Source of the DNA: Bacillota bacterium
Lineage (GTDB): Bacteria; Bacillota; DTU014
Assembly (NCBI GenBank): GCA_012719595.1
Contig: JAAYAB010000097.1
Coordinates: forward strand, 1 to 40,778
Direction of reading: 5' to 3'
Length of the DNA: 40,778 bases
The notes under the pieces are model-generated. The model saw only the letters and a list, made by a program, of their open reading frames with translations. It did no database searches and was not told the DNA's origin. The position numbers and the translations under genes were made by a program. Position 1 is the first letter of the stretch. Every line of letters starts with the position of its first letter. Positions 36,283-40,778 of this stretch are shown in pieces.

Positions 36283-37569
36283 TCAAGCCCCGGCGCTGCT
36301 GCCTGTATTGCTCCCTTTGTCCAGAGCGCCCGTGCCAGCCAGCGCAGCTATGACGTATTCAGTCAACTTCTGCTCGGCGAACGAGCGGACGGAATCCCAC
36401 TTCTGCTTGACTGTGTCTACTATCAGTTCCGGAGGAACCCCGAGCTGCTTGGACACTGACGACACGGCCCGTTCCTGCAACAGCGCAGGTATGCTGTCCC
36501 AGTTCCTCGACAGCAGAGCATCCGCCTCCTCGTCGCTCAGCCCCTGGTCGATGAGCCGTTCCTTTACCTTCGGGGCGAGCTGCTGCTCTACTGTGTCGAA
36601 GTCGCCGCGTATGAGTGCAGCTATCTCTTCCTCAGTCAGCAGACCCTTCACTGCGCTTGCGGCCCTAGCCACTAGATCCTCCTGAGTCAGCTCTCCAATG
36701 GAGTGCACGAACTTGGCGTCGCTGCCTGAGGCGACCACATACACCATGTCGCCCTCCTTCAGCGCGTTCGACCTCGCTGCAATCCCATTCCGCACTGTCA
36801 GAGTGCCTGACGAGACGTTGAGCTTCGACTCCGGGTTTCCTTCAGTGGCTACCACAATCGCCCCTTCTGGATCTGCACTCGTGATGACTCCTTCGATCAC
36901 ATCCAGGCTCGTAAGTCTGCGAACCATCGCAGCAGCTTCAGCCCTGGTCGCCGTGCGATTGGGCCCGAATGCAGTTCCGAAGTGAATCGGGATTATGCCC
37001 AGCCTCTCGGCGGCTTCCACTTGTCTGAACAGCTCGTCCTCGGATGTCACGTCGACGAAGCTGGAGTCGACTTCCTCCAGCAGGTTGCCGAACTTCTCGT
37101 CCACGGGAATGACCTTCATGATCGCGCCCACGACTTCCGATCTGATCATGTGCTTGTCGGGCTCGAAGGACTCGCCATCAGCGAAGCTCAGGAGCTGGTT
37201 GTCGCTGAGACTCGCAATGTATCCCTCCGCCCAGTGATCCTTCACATCAGTGTAGAGTAGGTCTTCAGCGCTTTCGCCCGCCTCCAAGCCGAGAGCTCTG
37301 CTCAGCATGGCGGCGAACTCGGCTCGGGTGATCGGCTGGTTGGGCTTGAACGTGCCGTCCGGATATCCGATCACAGCTCCCTGATCGGCCAGGGCCCCGA
37401 TGTCGTCGCGGGCCCAGCTGTACTTGGCGTCTTCCAGCGTTTCAGCCTTCACTGCTGTCGCAGTGTCGGTTCCGGGCTCGTCCGCAGTTATTCTCATCGA
37501 GAGCGTCAGCAGCGCGAGCACGGCGAGCGCTGCTGCCACAATTGCCTTCATTCGGGTAGTCTTGAGCAC
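36283..37569 (-). CDS. SLH (S-layer homology) domain-containing exported protein
   Basis: SLH motifs 'DIGALADQGAVIGYPDGTFKPNQPITRAEFAAMLSRALGL', 'DHWAEGYIASLSDNQLLSFADGESFEPDKHMIRSEVVGAIMKV' and a third 'AAERLGIIPIHFGTAFGPNRTATRAEAAAMVRRL'; signal peptide. GTG 37569 next to GGAGGAAGAG. Confidence 0.87.
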   Translation of the reverse strand: MLKTTRMKAIVAAALAVLALLTLSMRITADEPGTDTATAVKAETLEDAKYSWARDDIGALADQGAVIGYPDGTFKPNQPITRAEFAAMLSRALGLEAGESAEDLLYTDVKDHWAEGYIASLSDNQLLSFADGESFEPDKHMIRSEVVGAIMKVIPVDEKFGNLLEEVDSSFVDVTSEDELFRQVEAAERLGIIPIHFGTAFGPNRTATRAEAAAMVRRLTSLDVIEGVITSADPEGAIVVATEGNPESKLNVSSGTLTVRNGIAARSNALKEGDMVYVVASGSDAKFVHSIGELTQEDLVARAASAVKGLLTEEEIAALIRGDFDTVEQQLAPKVKERLIDQGLSDEEADALLSRNWDSIPALLQERAVSSVSKQLGVPPELIVDTVKQKWDSVRSFAEQKLTEYVIAALAGTGALDKGSNTGSSAGA

Positions 37570-37827
37570 ACCTCTTCCTCCCTGGCATCCGGCAATCCCC
37601 CAGCTCAGAGCCAGGAATATAGACTGCCGGAGTCTTCGCCTATTTCGGTTCGTCCTACATCTACATGTCCCTTCAAGCAAGTGAAGCCGGGAGAGGAACC
37701 GCACGGCGATGGTTGAAACGACAGGCCGAGATGCCACGATGCAGGTATTGGTGCATTGCTAGGGAATACTCATACCTGAGTGCCCTTGCTCCCATGTTGT
37801 GGGAATACCCCCAGAGAGGTGGTTCCG

Positions 37828-40635
37828 GTGGCCAACAGGCTGGTCGTGATAGACGGGCATGCCATAGCCAACAGGGCGTTCTACGCCATGCCACTGCTGA
37901 CGAACGCGGATGGCGATTACACGAATGCAGTATTCGGGTTCGCCATGATGCTTGTCAAGATAATCAGGGATCAGTCGCCCACGCACATGGCAGTTGCATT
38001 TGACAGCTCCGCTCCCACGTTCAGGCATGAGCAATTCGCACAGTACAAGGCCCAACGCAAGGGCATGCCGGACGAACTGCGGCCTCAGATACCTGCGATC
38101 AAGGACCTGGTAGCCGCGTTTGGAATCCCTGCGTTTGAGCTCGAGGGGTTTGAGGCTGACGATATCATCGGCACACTGGCTGCACAGGTGTCGCAAGGGC
38201 CGGGAGCGATTCCTGTCACTATCGTGACGGGCGATAGGGACGTGCTCCAGCTCGTATCCGACAACGTATCGGCTATGATCACCAAGAAGGGCGTCACCGA
38301 ACTCGATGTCTACGGTCCGGATGAGGTGCGCGCGAAGTACGGGTTGGAGCCCAGGCAGCTTATCGACGTCAAAGCTCTCATGGGCGACGCTTCCGACAAT
38401 GTGCCAGGCGTGCCGGGCATAGGAGAGAAGACTGCCATCAAGATCATCCAGGAGTTCGGAGACCTTGAGACGGCGATAGCTCGAGTCGACGAGGTCACTC
38501 CAGCAAAGGCGAGAGAAGCGCTCGCAAGCAACGTCGAACAGGCGAGGGAAAGCAGGCGCCTAGTTCAGATACACCAGGACGTTCCGGTCGAAGTCGACGT
38601 CGACACGCTCAGGATAGAGGGGTTTGACAGGAGATCGATTGAGCAGTTCTTCAGGCGGATGGGGTTCAAGTCGATTCTGAACAGATTGAACGAGCTGCCG
38701 GACAGGGAGCCGTCTTCGAGGCACCCAAACGTATTGCTGCAGGAAGAGCAGAGCGGAGAGTCGCTAGACAGCTCGCAAGAGGTCTCGTCGTCACGCAGCG
38801 ACCGCTGCTTACATACGCCCGAGTGCTCGGTCGGAGACCTTGAGGAGCTGAGCGACATCGCTCTCTCCGTGAAGGGCCAAGAGGACGGGATGGCGATCGA
38901 CCTTCTTCTTAGCCACGACGAACCTATGAAGGCTGAACTCGTCGGGATAGCCCTGTACAGCACGAACGCCGAGCGAGCGTGCTATGTGCCGATCTGGAGC
39001 GCGGGAAGCCGTGAGTCTGAGTCGAGATCGAGGTGTGAGTCCGCGCTGCAAATTCTGCGACCCGTGCTCGAGGATGCGTCGGTGCCCAAATACATGCACG
39101 AGGCCAAACGGCAGATCACCTTCCTGCTCAGACACGGGATCGCGCTCAGAGGATTGCGGTCTGACACAGCGATCGCTGCCTATCTCCTCAGTCCGGAGTC
39201 TAGTTCGTACTCTCTGTCGGATCTGCTGTTCAGATATACCGAAGATCGTTTCGTGCCCGATTTGGCGCTTTACGGAAAGAGCTCGAATACGCCGGAATAC
39301 CATGGCATCTTGGAGGTTCCTCCGGAGGAGGTAGCGAGACGGTACTCGCGTGCCGTCTGCGAACTGCCTTACCTTGCCGACCTGCTGGATTCCAAGGTGA
39401 AAGAGGTAGGCATGGACGGACTGTGGCATGAGGTCGAGCTGCCACTGGTGCAGGTCCTCGCCCGGATGGAGTTCGCAGGAGTAAGAATCGATTCGGGCCG
39501 CCTACGCGGGTTATCGGAGGTCATGGGGAAGCAGATCACCGAACTAGAACGGGAGATACATAAGCTGGCTGGACAGACTTTCAACATCAACTCGACCAAG
39601 CAACTGGCGACTGTTCTGTTCGAGGACATGGGCCTTCCCGCAGTCAAGAAGACGAAGACCGGGTACTCCACGGATCAGGAGGTTCTCGAAGCGCTTGCTC
39701 CAATGCACCGGATCTGCCAGGCTCTCCTGGACTACAGGGCTCTGACCAAGCTCAAGGGAACCTACGTCGATGCTCTGCCCGAACTAGTCAACAGCGAGAC
39801 AGACAGAATCCACACCAGCTTCAACCAGACGGTGACTGCGACTGGCAGGTTGAGCAGCACCAATCCAAATCTGCAGAACATACCCATTCGAACCGAGGCC
39901 GGCAGAATGATACGCGAGGTCTTCGTGCCAGGCGAGGATTTTGACTGCATCCTGAGTGCCGACTACTCACAGATCGAGCTGCGAGTCCTCGCGCACATGT
40001 CACAGGATGACGCCCTCACAGAGGCATTCCGGAGAGATGAGGACGTCCACGCCAAGACGGCCAGCGAAGTGTTCTCCATCCCAATCGAGTGGGTCACTCC
40101 GGAACAGCGGAGCCAGGCGAAAGCGGTGAACTTCGGGATCGTCTACGGGATCAGCGACTACGGTCTCTCGAGAAACCTCGGGATTCCGGTCAGCGAGGCC
40201 AGACGCTACATCGACGGGTACTTCAGGCTGTACAAAGGTGTCAAGCGGTACATGGATCAGGTTGTCGAGGAAGCCCGCAGGAACGGATACGTGACCACGC
40301 TGCTCGGGCGCAGGCGCTATTTGCCTGAGCTGAACAGCAGGAGTGTCCCGCGAAGGAAGTTCGCCGAGCGAACCGCTATGAACACCCCGATCCAAGGCTC
40401 TGCTGCGGACATCATCAAGGTGGCCATGGTAAAGGTGGACCGCGAGATCCAGTCGAAGGGGCTCCGCTCTCGTCTGTTGCTTCAGGTCCATGACGAGTTA
40501 GTCTTTGAGGCGGTTGAGGATGAACTTGACGAGTTGAGTGCAATCGTGGCGCAGTCCATGGAGTCTGCAGCAGATTTGAGAGTCCCTCTGAAGGTCGACA
40601 TCAACGTCGGGAGCAACTGGAAAGAAGCCAAGTAG
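37828..40635 (+). CDS. polA: DNA polymerase I
   Basis: 5' nuclease 'RLVVIDGHAIANRAFYAMPLLTNADGDYTNAVFGFAMML'; polymerase 'LSADYSQIELRVLAHMSQDDALTEAFRRDEDVHAKTASEVF', 'RSQAKAVNFGIVYGISDYGLSRNLGI', 'LLLQVHDELVFEA'. GTG 37828. Confidence 0.97.
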   Translation: MANRLVVIDGHAIANRAFYAMPLLTNADGDYTNAVFGFAMMLVKIIRDQSPTHMAVAFDSSAPTFRHEQFAQYKAQRKGMPDELRPQIPAIKDLVAAFGIPAFELEGFEADDIIGTLAAQVSQGPGAIPVTIVTGDRDVLQLVSDNVSAMITKKGVTELDVYGPDEVRAKYGLEPRQLIDVKALMGDASDNVPGVPGIGEKTAIKIIQEFGDLETAIARVDEVTPAKAREALASNVEQARESRRLVQIHQDVPVEVDVDTLRIEGFDRRSIEQFFRRMGFKSILNRLNELPDREPSSRHPNVLLQEEQSGESLDSSQEVSSSRSDRCLHTPECSVGDLEELSDIALSVKGQEDGMAIDLLLSHDEPMKAELVGIALYSTNAERACYVPIWSAGSRESESRSRCESALQILRPVLEDASVPKYMHEAKRQITFLLRHGIALRGLRSDTAIAAYLLSPESSSYSLSDLLFRYTEDRFVPDLALYGKSSNTPEYHGILEVPPEEVARRYSRAVCELPYLADLLDSKVKEVGMDGLWHEVELPLVQVLARMEFAGVRIDSGRLRGLSEVMGKQITELEREIHKLAGQTFNINSTKQLATVLFEDMGLPAVKKTKTGYSTDQEVLEALAPMHRICQALLDYRALTKLKGTYVDALPELVNSETDRIHTSFNQTVTATGRLSSTNPNLQNIPIRTEAGRMIREVFVPGEDFDCILSADYSQIELRVLAHMSQDDALTEAFRRDEDVHAKTASEVFSIPIEWVTPEQRSQAKAVNFGIVYGISDYGLSRNLGIPVSEARRYIDGYFRLYKGVKRYMDQVVEEARRNGYVTTLLGRRRYLPELNSRSVPRRKFAERTAMNTPIQGSAADIIKVAMVKVDREIQSKGLRSRLLLQVHDELVFEAVEDELDELSAIVAQSMESAADLRVPLKVDINVGSNWKEAK

Positions 40636-40778
40636 CAGGGGAGATGCAGCTCATCGATGCAGCATTCGCCAGTTGACGCGCCGGAACCTGGCAACAGACG
40701 GTGATTTTGTCAGCAGATTTTGCCTGCGTAGCAGGAATTCAGAACCGAACGTAGAATGATATGTTCGACATCTGGTAA

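Noticed and set aside
1-40778. CRISPR arrays, transposons, integrases, prophage or toxin-antitoxin modules
   Set aside because: No regularly spaced identical repeats, transposase or integrase motifs, or phage structural proteins were seen on either strand.

Overview
This 40.8 kb chromosomal window has about 57% GC by eye and reads like an anaerobic or thermophilic Bacillota-type genome. Gene order: addB (5'-truncated), addA, a purL with a PurS-like N-terminus, purQ, buk, short-form alpha-glucan phosphorylase (-), small membrane protein (-), MFS (-), apgM, a hypothetical, fabK-like flavoprotein (-), exported hypothetical, MFS, pterin-binding methyltransferase (-), GT2, LysE exporter, C26 gamma-glutamyl hydrolase (-), GCS2 ligase (-), a large uncharacterized protein (-), GH94 phosphorylase, TauE/SafE permease (-), then an RND/MMPL + LolA-like + beta-barrel operon preceded by a TetR gene (-), tRNA-Leu(CAA) (-), an SLH-domain protein (-) and polA. 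I saw no CRISPR array, rRNA, transposase or phage module. The most interesting signals are: (1) an RND / LolA-like / DUF1302-like outer-membrane-barrel operon beside SLH proteins, with a 25-bp imperfect palindrome next to the TetR gene, suggesting a trans-envelope lipid or hydrophobe exporter in a diderm Bacillota; (2) degenerate short tandem repeats (15-27 bp periods) in several intergenic gaps and as in-frame insertions in AddB and AddA, including a 13-unit 15-bp (pentapeptide) array in AddB; (3) a tRNA-Leu promoter whose -35 box lies in the loop of a perfect 11-bp inverted repeat; (4) recurrent extended -10 promoters (TGYTAYAAT) with weak -35 boxes, one placed so that the MFS transcript should be leaderless; (5) an uncharacterized 528-aa protein coupled to a GCS2-type ligase. 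All functional assignments come from motif recognition by eye; no database search was run.
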